Shown in pieces: positions 43,342-51,956 of a stretch of 64,000 nt of DNA; position 1 is the first letter of the stretch; each line of letters begins with the position of its first letter. The position numbers and the translations under genes were made by a program. The notes under the pieces are model-generated. The model ran no database searches. It saw only the letters and a program-made list of their open reading frames with translations, and had not been told where the DNA came from. This DNA comes from Acidimicrobiia bacterium (GTDB taxonomy: Bacteria > Actinomycetota > Acidimicrobiia > Acidimicrobiales > CAIXPF01): contig CANJRG010000002.1 in the NCBI GenBank assembly GCA_947476745.1, positions 62,001 through 126,000 of the forward strand, written 5' to 3'.

Positions 43342-45411
43342 TCACGGCAGTCGGTGCAGCGCCAGCGGGAACACCGCGGAGGCGCCGGCCTCGGCCAGTA
43401 ATGCCGCCGCCACGGTCATGGTCCACCCCGTGCGGTAGGTGTCGTCGACCAGCACCACCGGCCCGGGCCGCGGCAACGCGGTGACGGTGAGGGCGGCGAA
43501 CAACCCGGTGACCCGGGCCAACGACGCGGCCTGGTCGGGCGCTGCCGGGCCGCTGACCGCCAGCGCCCCGACCACCGGCAGGCCGAGCTCGTCGGCCACC
43601 GCCGCCGCCAGGGCGGCCACGCGCCGCGGGTGACGCCGTGAGGGCACGGGCACCACGGCCACCGGGCCACGATCGTGCAACACCTTCCACCGGCCCAGCA
43701 GCGCCGTCACCCCTTCGGCCACCTCGTCGGTGAGCGGGCCGTCGGCACGACCGAGCCGGCCGAGGGCCTCGGCCCACGCCGGGTCCTCGGCATAGGCCAA
43801 CGCCCGACCAGGGGCCGGCGCCCGACCGATACGACCCTTGCGCCCGGCGAGACCCGACGGCCACATCTTGCGCGGCTCGAGCTCGACGTCCTGGCCCCGC
43901 AGGAAGGCCCTGGCCGCATGGAGACGGGCCGGGCTGGGCCGGGCCCCGGGAGCGGGAAGCACCCCGGTACACACCGAGCAGCGGCCGCACGGGCCCGACG
44001 TCGCGTCGCCGAGAGCCTCCTGCAGGAAGCCCATGAGACAACCCTGGCCCTCGGCATAGCGGCGCATCAGGTCTGCCTCGGCGGAACGTACCGCCAGCAG
44101 CGCGCCATACTTCTTGGTATTGAAATGCCATCCCTGGCCGGTACTGGTCCAGCCCTGCCGCGTCGGTTCGACCGCACCATCGACCGCCAGGATCTTCAGC
44201 AGCGTCTCGAGCCGACCGCGACGCAACCCCGTGGCCTTCTCCAGTGCGGGAATCGTGGCCGGGCCCTCGTCGGAGAGCAGCCCCAGCACGTCGGCGGCGG
44301 CATCGGGGTCGGGGATGGACGCGGTGGCGAAGTACTCCCAGATGGGCTCGTCGGCCGCAGAGGGCAACAGCACCGCCAGCGCGTCGTCGAGCGCCCGGCC
44401 CGCCCGGCCGACCTGCTGGTAATACGCGACCGGCGAGGCCGGCGAGCCGAGGTGCACCACGAAGGCCAGGTCGGGCTTGTCGTAGCCCATCCCCAGCGCC
44501 GAGGTGGCGACCACCACCTTGACCGTGTTGTCGCGCAGCCGCTCCTCGACCTGCTGTCGCTCCTCGGGCCCCAACCGGCCGTTGTAGGCCACGGCGTCGA
44601 TGCCCTCGGAGACCAGGAACGCGGCCAGCCGCTCGGTCTCGGCGACGGTGAGCACGTAGACGATGCCCGAACCGGGCAGCTGCTCGCACGCGTCGGCCGT
44701 CCAGGCGTACCGCTCGAGCGGGTCGAGCCTTTCGAGCACCGCCAGGCGCAGCGACGCCCGGGCCAACGGACCCCGCAGCACCAGGGTGTCGGGACCGAGC
44801 TGCTCGGCGACATCGGCGGTGACCCGCTCGTTGGCCGTAGCCGTGGTGGCCAGCACCGGCGTGTCCGGCGCCATGCGCAGCAGCACCCCGGACAACCGCT
44901 GGTAGTCGGGCCGGAAGTCGAAACCCCAGTCGGAGATGCAGTGCGCCTCGTCGATGACCAGCAGCCCGCAGCGCTCGGCGAGCGGACCGAGCCGGGCGGC
45001 GAAGCCCGGATTGGCCAGCCGCTCGGGGCTGATCAGCAGCACGTCGAGCCGGCCGCCGTGCAGGCGGTCGAGCACCTCGTCCCACTCCTCGATGTTGGTG
45101 GAGTTGATGGTGGCCGCCACCAGCCCGGCCCGCCGGGCCGCCTCGACCTGGTCGCGCATCAGCGCCAACAGCGGGGAGATGACCACCGTGGGCCCTGCGC
45201 CCGCGGCGCGACGCGCCGCGGTGGCGGCCCAGTAGACCGCCGACTTGCCCCACCCGGTGGCCTGCACCACCAGGACCCGACGCCGCTCGTCGACCAGCGC
45301 GGCCACCGCCTCGCGCTGGTCGTCACGGGCCCGGGCGTCGGGGCCGGCCAGCGCGGTGATGACCGCGTCGACGCTGGCCTGGGTGAGCGGGTCGAACCGG
45401 GTCGAGGTCAT
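43342..45411 (-). CDS. rqlH: RecQ-like helicase RqlH with C-terminal phosphoribosyltransferase-like domain
   Basis: 689 residues. Helicase motifs: ATGWGKS (about 51-57), DEAHCISDWGFDFRPDY (154-170), a SALGMGYDKPDLAFVVH strand and QQVGRAGRA. A four-Cys zinc site follows (CLMGF... CGRCSVC, about 460-485). The HRDC domain of classical RecQ is replaced by a phosphoribosyltransferase-like domain with the PRPP-type loop VVLVDDTYRTGW (about 652-662). Length and order match mycobacterial RqlH, an ATP-dependent 3'-5' DNA helicase. I start at the ATG at 45411, which has a TAGGGT 7 nt upstream; a GTG at 45420 is possible. Confidence 0.9.
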   Translation of the reverse strand: MTSTRFDPLTQASVDAVITALAGPDARARDDQREAVAALVDERRRVLVVQATGWGKSAVYWAATAARRAAGAGPTVVISPLLALMRDQVEAARRAGLVAATINSTNIEEWDEVLDRLHGGRLDVLLISPERLANPGFAARLGPLAERCGLLVIDEAHCISDWGFDFRPDYQRLSGVLLRMAPDTPVLATTATANERVTADVAEQLGPDTLVLRGPLARASLRLAVLERLDPLERYAWTADACEQLPGSGIVYVLTVAETERLAAFLVSEGIDAVAYNGRLGPEERQQVEERLRDNTVKVVVATSALGMGYDKPDLAFVVHLGSPASPVAYYQQVGRAGRALDDALAVLLPSAADEPIWEYFATASIPDPDAAADVLGLLSDEGPATIPALEKATGLRRGRLETLLKILAVDGAVEPTRQGWTSTGQGWHFNTKKYGALLAVRSAEADLMRRYAEGQGCLMGFLQEALGDATSGPCGRCSVCTGVLPAPGARPSPARLHAARAFLRGQDVELEPRKMWPSGLAGRKGRIGRAPAPGRALAYAEDPAWAEALGRLGRADGPLTDEVAEGVTALLGRWKVLHDRGPVAVVPVPSRRHPRRVAALAAAVADELGLPVVGALAVSGPAAPDQAASLARVTGLFAALTVTALPRPGPVVLVDDTYRTGWTMTVAAALLAEAGASAVFPLALHRLP

Positions 45412-45418
45412 CACAGGC

Positions 45419-45424
45419 ACCCTA
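45419..45424 (-). promoter_or_regulatory. Putative -10 element of a leaderless transcript
   Basis: On the minus strand TAGGGT ends 7 nt before the ATG at 45411 of the helicase gene. Confidence 0.5.
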
Positions 45425-45472
45425 CCGAGGGGGTAGGACAGCGACGGCGGGCCGCTCCGGCGACGACGCGCC

Positions 45473-45497
45473 GGTCAGGTCAGGTCAGGTCAGGTCA
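45473..45497. repeat. Five GGTCA pentanucleotide repeats at an ABC-F stop codon
   Basis: GGTCA is repeated five times. On the minus strand the repeat supplies the last codons and the stop of the ABC-F gene (…CTGACCTGA). Because the unit is 5 bp, a copy-number change moves the frame of the last few residues only. Confidence 0.85.
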
Positions 45498-47124
45498 GAC
45501 GCTTCACCAGCTTGAGCCGGGCCACCTCGCCCGGAGCGGCCAGTGCCGTCATCGCCAGGTCGAACTCGGGCAGGCCGTAGACGTCGCCATCGTCGTCGAT
45601 CATCACGAACCGGTCGAGCCGGGCCAGGAAGGTCCGGTCGTGGCTGACCGCGATCACCGCGCCCTCGAAGCCGTCGAGGGCCCGTTCGAGCGCCTCGGAG
45701 GACTCCACGTCGAGGTTGTCGGTGGGCTCGTCGAGCAGCAGCACGTTGTGCCCCTCCAACTCGAGGCAGAGGATCTCCAGCCGGGCCTTCTGTCCGCCCG
45801 AGAGCGTCTCGAACGGTTGGCGGGCGTTGGCCGCCAGGCCGTAGCGGGCGAGGGACTTCATCGCCCGTTCGTCGTCCTGCACCCGTTCGCGCACGATGTC
45901 CACGCACTGCCGACCCCGGAAGTCGGGGCGGTCGTTGACCTGGGTGAACACCCCCACCGAGGTCCGTGGCCCGAACGCGATCGTGCCATGCGCCAGCTCG
46001 AGGGTCCCGGCCAGGGCGCCGAGCAGGTGGCTCTTGCCGGTGCCGTTGGGGCCGATGAGCCCCACCCGTTCGCCGAAAAAGACCTCCTCGCTGAACGGCA
46101 GGAACAGATCGCTCACCGACACGTCGTCGAGCCGCACCACCCTGCGGGCGGCGTCGGCACCGCGCAGGTTCACGTAGATGTGCTGGTCGGGCACCGGGGG
46201 CGGCGGCGGGCCGATGGCCACGAAGCGCTCCCAGCGGGTCTCCGCTCCGTTGGCCTTGGTGGCGTTCTTGAAGTTCTGGGCGGCCCGCTGCTTCATCAGC
46301 TTCATGTGGTGGAACAGGCGGCGCTCCTCCTGGTTCCAGCGTTCGAGGGCGTCGCCGAGCTGCTCCTGACGCTTGGCCCGGGCCTGCGGGAAGTCGGTGT
46401 AGGAACCGCCGTGCACCCAGCAGCCGGCCCCTTCGATGACCACGATCTTGGTGGCCACGGCCTCGAGCAGCGTGCGGTCGTGGCTCACCATGAGGATCGT
46501 CGACGGGCACGCCCGCAGCTGCTCCTCGAGCCACAACCGGGTCGGGATGTCGAGGTAGTTGTCGGGTTCGTCGAGCAGCAACACGTCGGCCCCGGAGTTG
46601 AGCAGCAGGTCGAGCACCAGCCGCTTGCGCTCGCCGCCGGACAGCTGCGACACCCGCCGGACCGAGAAGTCCTCGACCGGCGTTTTGACGCTGCGCCGGG
46701 CCGCCGCCGCCCATTGCATCTCGAGCTCGTAGCCGCCGAGATCGCCCCAATCGTTGAGGGCGGTGGCGTAGCCCATGCCGTCGTCGGTACCGGCGGCCAG
46801 GGCGGCCTCGGCGGAAACGAGGGCCCGGCCGGCCTTGCGCAGCTCCGGCGGGGCAACCTCGATGAGCATCTCGCGCAGGCTGTCCTCGGGCCGGGACATC
46901 CCCGCGTCCTGGGTCATCGACAGCATGGTGCCGCCGACCGCGAACTCACCGCCGTCGGACTCGAGCTCGCCGGAGAGGATGCGCAGGATCGTGCTCTTGC
47001 CCACCCCATTGGCGCCGACGAGGGCGGCGTGCTCACCCGGACCGACCCCGAAACCGACGTCGAAGAAGAGCGAATCGGCGCCCGGTGGGGCGTACTCGAG
47101 CTCGGAGACCACGATGCTGCTCAC
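45490..47124 (-). CDS. ABC-F family ATPase
   Basis: 544 residues with two ABC ATPase domains and no membrane segment. Walker A motifs are GANGVGKS (37-44) and GPNGTGKS; signatures are LSGGER and LSGGQK; Walker B ends LLDEPDNYLD and LLDEPTDNLD. The charged linker between domains contains FHHMKLMKQRAAQNFKNATKA, the helical arm that enters the ribosomal E site. ABC-F proteins rescue or protect ribosomes. Whether this one gives antibiotic resistance or has a housekeeping role cannot be said. GTG start. It precedes rqlH on the same strand by 78 bp. Confidence 0.92.
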   Translation of the reverse strand: MSSIVVSELEYAPPGADSLFFDVGFGVGPGEHAALVGANGVGKSTILRILSGELESDGGEFAVGGTMLSMTQDAGMSRPEDSLREMLIEVAPPELRKAGRALVSAEAALAAGTDDGMGYATALNDWGDLGGYELEMQWAAAARRSVKTPVEDFSVRRVSQLSGGERKRLVLDLLLNSGADVLLLDEPDNYLDIPTRLWLEEQLRACPSTILMVSHDRTLLEAVATKIVVIEGAGCWVHGGSYTDFPQARAKRQEQLGDALERWNQEERRLFHHMKLMKQRAAQNFKNATKANGAETRWERFVAIGPPPPPVPDQHIYVNLRGADAARRVVRLDDVSVSDLFLPFSEEVFFGERVGLIGPNGTGKSHLLGALAGTLELAHGTIAFGPRTSVGVFTQVNDRPDFRGRQCVDIVRERVQDDERAMKSLARYGLAANARQPFETLSGGQKARLEILCLELEGHNVLLLDEPTDNLDVESSEALERALDGFEGAVIAVSHDRTFLARLDRFVMIDDDGDVYGLPEFDLAMTALAAPGEVARLKLVKRLT

Positions 47125-47289
47125 GACTCACCATCCTGCCCGGTGATCGCCGCCGATCCGCGCGTCGTCACCGATTCGCCGTCGATTCGCCGCAACGACT
47201 GACCCGACACCGCCCGAGGGGGCCACTCGCAGCGGGTCGGGCCGCCCGGGACGGTCGCCCGGGGGCACTCGTCGGCGGACGGGTCGGCG
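47125..47289. other. Intergenic region without recognised gene
   Basis: 165 bp upstream of the ABC-F start. It contains a direct repeat of GATTCGCCG and GC-rich, weakly self-complementary sequence (CGCCCGGG). A promoter for the ABC-F gene is expected here but no clear -10 hexamer is placed close to its GTG. Confidence 0.5.
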
Positions 47290-48513
47290 TCAGTCGATGA
47301 GAGCCTGGTAGGTGAGCGCCCGCATCTCGCGACGAATGGGATAGGTCGACGACGGCATCAGCTGGGCCAACAGGATCACCACCAGTTCCTCGGCCCGGTC
47401 AACCCAGAACACCGTCGAGGCCGCCCCGCCCCAGCCGTGGTCACCGACCGATCCGACCACCGCGGCCTTGGCCGGATCGAGCGTCACCGACACCCCGAGG
47501 CCGAACCCGATGCCCTCGTAGGACACCTCGGAGAACACCCGCTGGCCCATCGACGCCAGATCGGCATTGCCGGGCAGGTGGTTGCTGCTGAGGTACTCGA
47601 CCGTCCTACGCCCGAGCACCCGGTGCCCGTCGAGCTCGCCCCTGTTGGCCAGCATCTGGGCGAAACACAGGTAGTCGTGCGCCGTCGACACCAACCCGCC
47701 ACCGCCCGACAGGAACGTCGGCGCGCTCAGGTAGGTCGACGTGGCCGGCGCGTCGAACAGCAGCAGCGGGTCCTTGGCGGTGTAGGCGTAGTTGGCCGCC
47801 AGACGACGAGCCTTGTCCGGCGGGACCCAGAAGCCGGTGTCGACCATGCCCAGCGGCCGGAAGATCCGCTCGGCCAGGAACTCGTCGAGCGGGCGGCCGG
47901 AGATGGCCTCGCACAGGTAGCCGCACACGTCGGTGGCCACCGAGTACGACCACTGCGTGCCCGGCGAGAACCGCAGCGGCAACTCGGCCAGCTTGTCGAT
48001 CATCTCTCCCAGCGTGGCCGCACCTTCGCGTTCGACACCCCGCCGACGGTAGAGCGCGTCGAGCGGATGACGGTTCATGAACCCGTAGGTGAGCCCCGAG
48101 GTGTGGGTGAGCAGGTCGCGGATCTGCATCTCGCGCTCGGGGAAGGTGACGGTGTAGCTGTCCGGGGTGCCGTCGGACCATACCTTGAGGTCTGCCCACG
48201 ACGGGATAAACCGCGACACCGGGTCGTCGAGCTGGAAGTGTCCCTCCTCGTAGAGTGACAACAACGCCACCGACACGATCGGCTTGGTCATCGAGTAGAT
48301 CCGGAAGATGGTGTCAGCGGTCATCGGTGTGGCGGAGGCGACGTCGCGGCGGCCGAAAGCCGCGAGGTGCGCCACCTCGCCACGACGGGCCACCAGACTC
48401 ACCATACCGGCCAGTTTGCCGGTGTCGATGTAGTTGCGCTGGAAGAACGGTTCGATCCGAGCGAGGCGCGACGCGCTCAGCCCGACCACCTCGGGACGGT
48501 CCATCACGTTCAT
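47290..48513 (-). CDS. Serine hydrolase, class C beta-lactamase/esterase family
   Basis: 407 residues from the ATG at 48513 (AGAGGAT upstream). The active-site SxxK is SMTK in FRIYSMTKPIVSV (Ser about 74). The Tyr motif is YSV in QWSYSVATDVCGYL, and the third motif appears as HGWGG. There is no signal peptide, so it is probably cytosolic and more likely an EstB-like esterase than a true beta-lactamase. It follows the LLM gene by 14 nt on the same strand, so a shared role is likely. Confidence 0.88.
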   Translation of the reverse strand: MNVMDRPEVVGLSASRLARIEPFFQRNYIDTGKLAGMVSLVARRGEVAHLAAFGRRDVASATPMTADTIFRIYSMTKPIVSVALLSLYEEGHFQLDDPVSRFIPSWADLKVWSDGTPDSYTVTFPEREMQIRDLLTHTSGLTYGFMNRHPLDALYRRRGVEREGAATLGEMIDKLAELPLRFSPGTQWSYSVATDVCGYLCEAISGRPLDEFLAERIFRPLGMVDTGFWVPPDKARRLAANYAYTAKDPLLLFDAPATSTYLSAPTFLSGGGGLVSTAHDYLCFAQMLANRGELDGHRVLGRRTVEYLSSNHLPGNADLASMGQRVFSEVSYEGIGFGLGVSVTLDPAKAAVVGSVGDHGWGGAASTVFWVDRAEELVVILLAQLMPSSTYPIRREMRALTYQALID

Positions 48514-48527
48514 GGCCGCAGATCCTC

Positions 48528-49421
48528 TCACGCGCCCCGGTCGGCGCGCATCGGGGTGAGCACCTGCTCGACGAAGCGCAAGACCGGCTCGGTGCTCTGC
48601 GGATGGCCGAAGTCCAACACGAAGTGGCGCACCCCGAGGTCGTACCAGCGCTGCAGCAGCTCGAGGTACTCCGCGGACTCGGCATCACTGTCGGGCAGAC
48701 CGCGCTCCAAGGTGGTGCTCACCTGAATGTCCGCCGGGTCACGACCGGCAGCGATCGCCGAGTTCATCACGATGTCGACCCGACGCCGCCAGTCGTCCTC
48801 GGTGCCGCGCGTCGTGCCGTTCCAGATGTCGGCGAGGCGGCCGGCAAGGGGCAGGCCGACCTTCTCGCCCGACGCCCCGATGCAGATCGGCGGAATGGGA
48901 TCGGGCTTGGGCGGCGCCGCGGCCCCCTCGATGCGGAAGTAGGTGCCCTCGAAGGACGGCTCGTCCTCGGTCCACATCAGCCGGCAGATCTTGATCATCT
49001 CCTCCAGCTGCGCGAAGCGCACCGGCGGCCGGGGGAAGTCGTAGCCGTAGGCGACGTACTCCTTGGCCCGCCAACCGGCGCCGATGCCGAGGATGAACCG
49101 GCCCTCCGACAACACCTGCAGGGTCGCGGCCATCTTCGCCGTCAGTGCCGGCGGCCGGTAGCCGTGGCCGAGCACGTGATGGCACAACTGCACGGAGGGG
49201 AACTTCGCGGCGAGCCAGGTGAGCGTGGTCCAGCCCTCCATGAACGGATCGGTCTTGGCGTCGAAGCCGTAGAAGTGATCGGCGATCCACAACGAATCGA
49301 AGTGCGGCAGCGCCGTCGGCAGGATGTTGCGCTCTTGATACATCACGATCGGCTGATGATCGCTCCACCGGTTGCCGATCACCGGCGACAGCCACCCGAA
49401 CTCCAAACCACGTGCCACCAT
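48528..49421 (-). CDS. LLM class F420/FMN-dependent oxidoreductase
   Basis: 297 residues from the ATG at 49421. Luciferase-like barrel: FDSLWIADHFYG, VQLCHHVLGHGYRPPALTAKMAATLQVLSEGRFILGIGAGW and LEEMIKICRLMWTEDEPSFEGTYFRIEG, all standard F420-dependent oxidoreductase blocks. Substrate unknown. It is the first gene of an operon with the serine hydrolase (oxidation followed by ester hydrolysis is a plausible order) and is divergent from the citrate synthase homologue. Confidence 0.9.
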   Translation of the reverse strand: MVARGLEFGWLSPVIGNRWSDHQPIVMYQERNILPTALPHFDSLWIADHFYGFDAKTDPFMEGWTTLTWLAAKFPSVQLCHHVLGHGYRPPALTAKMAATLQVLSEGRFILGIGAGWRAKEYVAYGYDFPRPPVRFAQLEEMIKICRLMWTEDEPSFEGTYFRIEGAAAPPKPDPIPPICIGASGEKVGLPLAGRLADIWNGTTRGTEDDWRRRVDIVMNSAIAAGRDPADIQVSTTLERGLPDSDAESAEYLELLQRWYDLGVRHFVLDFGHPQSTEPVLRFVEQVLTPMRADRGA

Positions 49422-49506
49422 CGTGTTGCTCCCCTGTGCGGTCCGTTGCCTTCTCCGATGCAGCCTGACACGACCGGTCCACGCCCGGCGACTCAACCCG
49501 GCTCGC

Positions 49507-49512
49507 TAACCT
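49507..49512 (+). promoter_or_regulatory. Putative -10 element of a leaderless transcript
   Basis: TAACCT ends 6 nt before the GTG at 49519 of the citrate synthase homologue. Confidence 0.5.
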
Positions 49513-49518
49513 ACGCCG

Positions 49519-50571
49519 GTGGAGCTGATTGACGTACCAGAAGGTCTGGCCGGGGTCGCGGTCAGCGCAACCCGCATCGGCGACGTACTCGGCGAGCAGG
49601 GGGCCTACCACTACCGGGGCCGTTCCGCCATCGACCTGGCCCGCACGTCGAGCTTCGAGACGGTGGCCTCACTGATCCTCGACGACCGCAACCAGCCGGC
49701 GATCGAGGCGGTCGCCCTGCCCGACGAGCTGGCACCGGTTGTGCGCCTCGGCGACCTGCGTACCGCCGTGTCGGCCCATGCGGCGCTGTCGGGGCTGCGC
49801 CCGCTGGTCGACATCGACACCGACCAGCGCCGGGCCGACGCGGTGCAGCTCATCTCGGCCTTCCCGGCGCTGGCCGCCTCGGTGGCCCGCCGCGAGCTGG
49901 TCCAGCCCGAGCCCGGCGAGGGCTACATCGCCGGCTACCTGCGGATGCTGCACGGCACACCGGCGTCGGCCGAGACGGTCCGGGCGCTGGAGACCTACGC
50001 CTGTCTCACCATCGAGCACGGCTTCAACGCCGGGGCGTTCACCGCTCGGGTGGTGGCGTCCACCGGCGCCGATCTCGGGGCCTGTGTCACCGCGGCTTAC
50101 GGGGCGTTGAGCGGCCCCCGGCACGGGGCGGTGCAGACCCAGGTCCTCGACATGCTCGACGACATCGGCGAACCCGGCCGGGCGGCGGACTGGATGCGCT
50201 CCGCGCTGGCGGCGCGCCGGCGCATCGTCGGCTTCGGCCATGCCGTGTACCGCACCACCGACCCCCGCGCCCCGGTCCTGCGCGAGGTGTGCGCCACGCT
50301 GTCGCCCGAACGTCACCGCCTGGCCCTGGCGGTGGAGGCCGCGGCGGCCGAGGTCCTGGCCGGGCGCCGGCTCGGGGCCAACGTCGATCTGTACGCCCCG
50401 ATCGTGTTGGAGGGCTGCGGCATACCGCGCAGTTCGTTTACCCCGACCTTCGCCGTCGCCCGCATCGTCGGCTGGTGCGCCCACATCCTCGAACAGGCCA
50501 CCGAACGCAAGGTCATCCGGCCTGCGGCCCACTACGTCGGTGAACCCTACGACGGCGAGTCCCCCTACTGA
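49519..50571 (+). CDS. Citrate synthase family protein
   Basis: 350 residues. It condenses an acyl-CoA (acetyl- or propionyl-CoA) with oxaloacetate. The catalytic residues are preserved: H202 in GPRHGAV, H241 in GFGHAVYRTTDPRA and D290 in NVDLYAPIV. EHGFNAGAFTARVVAST and WCAHILEQ are also family blocks. The protein is shorter than the main GltA (about 430 residues), as are CitA/PrpC-type enzymes. It could be a 2-methylcitrate synthase serving propionyl-CoA from branched acids. No prpB/prpD gene is nearby. Confidence 0.88.
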   Translation: MELIDVPEGLAGVAVSATRIGDVLGEQGAYHYRGRSAIDLARTSSFETVASLILDDRNQPAIEAVALPDELAPVVRLGDLRTAVSAHAALSGLRPLVDIDTDQRRADAVQLISAFPALAASVARRELVQPEPGEGYIAGYLRMLHGTPASAETVRALETYACLTIEHGFNAGAFTARVVASTGADLGACVTAAYGALSGPRHGAVQTQVLDMLDDIGEPGRAADWMRSALAARRRIVGFGHAVYRTTDPRAPVLREVCATLSPERHRLALAVEAAAAEVLAGRRLGANVDLYAPIVLEGCGIPRSSFTPTFAVARIVGWCAHILEQATERKVIRPAAHYVGEPYDGESPY

Positions 50572-50613
50572 TCCATCCCGGCGTGCCGTCGCCGCGAGCA
50601 CCAGGAGCGACCG

Positions 50614-51354
50614 ATGATCGAACAGGACGTGGACATCGCCACCCGGGCCGGGGCGATCCCGACCTTCGTGTGCCATCCCGAACGCGACGGGCCGCACCCT
50701 GCGGTGCTGCTGCTGATGGACGCGCCCGGCATCCGCGAGGAGCTGCGTGACATGGCCCGGCGTCTGGCCACCGTCGGTTACGTCGTGCTGCTGCCGAACC
50801 TGTACTACCGGGCCGGGCGCGACACCCTGTTCGGCCCGGACGTGCTGACCGAAGGCAGCGACGACCATCGGCGGATGCGGGCCATCCGCACGAAGATGGC
50901 CGTACCGCCCGTCATGGAGGACATCGCCGATCTGATGACCTACCTCGACGGCCGCCCCGAGGTCCGGCCCGGCCCGATCGGTGCGCACGGGTACTGCATG
51001 AGCGGGCCCTACGCCCTCGCCGCCGCAGCCCGCTTCCCCGACCGGGTCGGCGCCGCCGCATCGTTCTACGGCACCTGGCTGGTCAGCGACGCCGAGGAGA
51101 GCCCGCACCTCAACCTCGGCCGCATCACCGGCGAGATCTACATCAGCTGCGCCGAGCACGACAGCCTCGCCCCGCCCGAGATGGTGGCGGAGCTGCGTGA
51201 CCTCTTCGACCGGTCCCAGGTGCGCGGCGAGCTGGAGATCCAGCCCGGCGTCCACCACGGGTTCGCGTTCCCCGAACGCTGGTGCTTCGACCAGCCCGCC
51301 GCCGAACGGCACTGGGAGCGCCTCATCTCGCTGTACCGGCGGGTCCTGGGCTGA
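50614..51354 (+). CDS. Dienelactone hydrolase family protein
   Basis: 246 residues. The triad is Cys128 (HGYCMSGPYA), Asp183 (AEHDSLAP) and His215 (VHHGFAFP), the Cys-Asp-His set of dienelactone hydrolases. The enzyme opens cyclic esters such as dienelactone from chloroaromatic breakdown, but many homologues act on other esters. ATG with AGGAG upstream. It follows the citrate synthase homologue by 42 nt and is ended by a strong hairpin at 51362. Confidence 0.9.
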   Translation: MIEQDVDIATRAGAIPTFVCHPERDGPHPAVLLLMDAPGIREELRDMARRLATVGYVVLLPNLYYRAGRDTLFGPDVLTEGSDDHRRMRAIRTKMAVPPVMEDIADLMTYLDGRPEVRPGPIGAHGYCMSGPYALAAAARFPDRVGAAASFYGTWLVSDAEESPHLNLGRITGEIYISCAEHDSLAPPEMVAELRDLFDRSQVRGELEIQPGVHHGFAFPERWCFDQPAAERHWERLISLYRRVLG

Positions 51355-51361
51355 TTCCGCC

Positions 51362-51390
51362 GGACCGGCCGGCTCTCCCCCGGCCGGTCC
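51362..51390 (+). terminator. Hairpin after the dienelactone hydrolase gene
   Basis: Perfect 11-bp arms GGACCGGCCGG (51362-51372) and CCGGCCGGTCC (51380-51390) with a 7-nt pyrimidine loop, 7 nt after the stop codon. No T-tract follows. Confidence 0.65.
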
Positions 51391-51475
51391 CGTGGCCGGT
51401 CGCCGCTGGGCGTCGTGTCCCGAGGCGATGACGTTCGGCCCTGCACCGCGCCGGTGCGATGTGATGGGCTGTGGC

Positions 51476-51925
51476 ATGGTCCGAATCGCCTCCCCGCAGC
51501 TGTCGATCAGCCACGCCCGCCCGGGACACCCGGGCCGGCGTCAGATCCGCATCGCCTACGACCTCGTGGTCGAGCCGGGTGACGCGATGGCCGGACGCGA
51601 GCTGCAGGAGGTGATCGCCCTGGTGGCCGTCGATGCCCACGACGCCGCCGTGGCCCCGAGCTCCGCCCCGGTGGTGTACCTGGCGGGAACCGTCACCGCC
51701 ATCGACGGCAGCCACCGCCGGGTGATCGAACGCGAGCTCGACCGGGTCGACCTCGACGTGGTGGCCGACTGGTGGGCCACCAACAACGCAGGCGAGCCGG
51801 TCGCCATCGCCGAATGGCTCGACCATCTCGCCGGGTCCATCGTGCTGCAGCTCGACGGCGTGGTCCTCGACGAGGCCCGGACCCCGGTGGTCACCGGCTC
51901 GTGGGGGGCGTTGGGATCGGACTGA
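51476..51925 (+). CDS. Hypothetical protein
   Basis: 149 residues from the ATG at 51476; in-frame ATGs at 51428 and 51464 are alternatives. The sequence is a beta-rich start (RRQIRIAYDLVVEPGDAM, ELQEVIALVAVDAHD, VVYLAGTVTAIDG) followed by an acidic helix-rich part (RELDRVDLDVVADWW... AEWLDHLAGSIVLQLDGVVLDEA). I recognise no family. Codon use (G/C at third positions) matches neighbours, and no ORF of this quality runs opposite, so it is likely a real gene. Confidence 0.6.
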   Translation: MVRIASPQLSISHARPGHPGRRQIRIAYDLVVEPGDAMAGRELQEVIALVAVDAHDAAVAPSSAPVVYLAGTVTAIDGSHRRVIERELDRVDLDVVADWWATNNAGEPVAIAEWLDHLAGSIVLQLDGVVLDEARTPVVTGSWGALGSD

Positions 51926-51956
51926 TTGACGGCAAGCCCCATCGCACCGTGCGTGG

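Noticed and set aside
43675-47202. Open frame of 1175 codons on the plus strand
   Set aside because: Antisense to rqlH and the ABC-F gene, which have strong motifs. Composition is that of a shadow frame.
48445-48460. GGTTCGATCC, a tRNA T-loop-like sequence
   Set aside because: It lies in the serine hydrolase coding sequence and no acceptor stem or anticodon arm surrounds it. Similar sequences at 1931 and 3625 also fail.
47290-48513. Antibiotic-resistance class C beta-lactamase
   Set aside because: No signal peptide, the third motif is HGWGG rather than KTG, and it sits in an operon with an LLM oxidoreductase. An esterase-like role is more likely.
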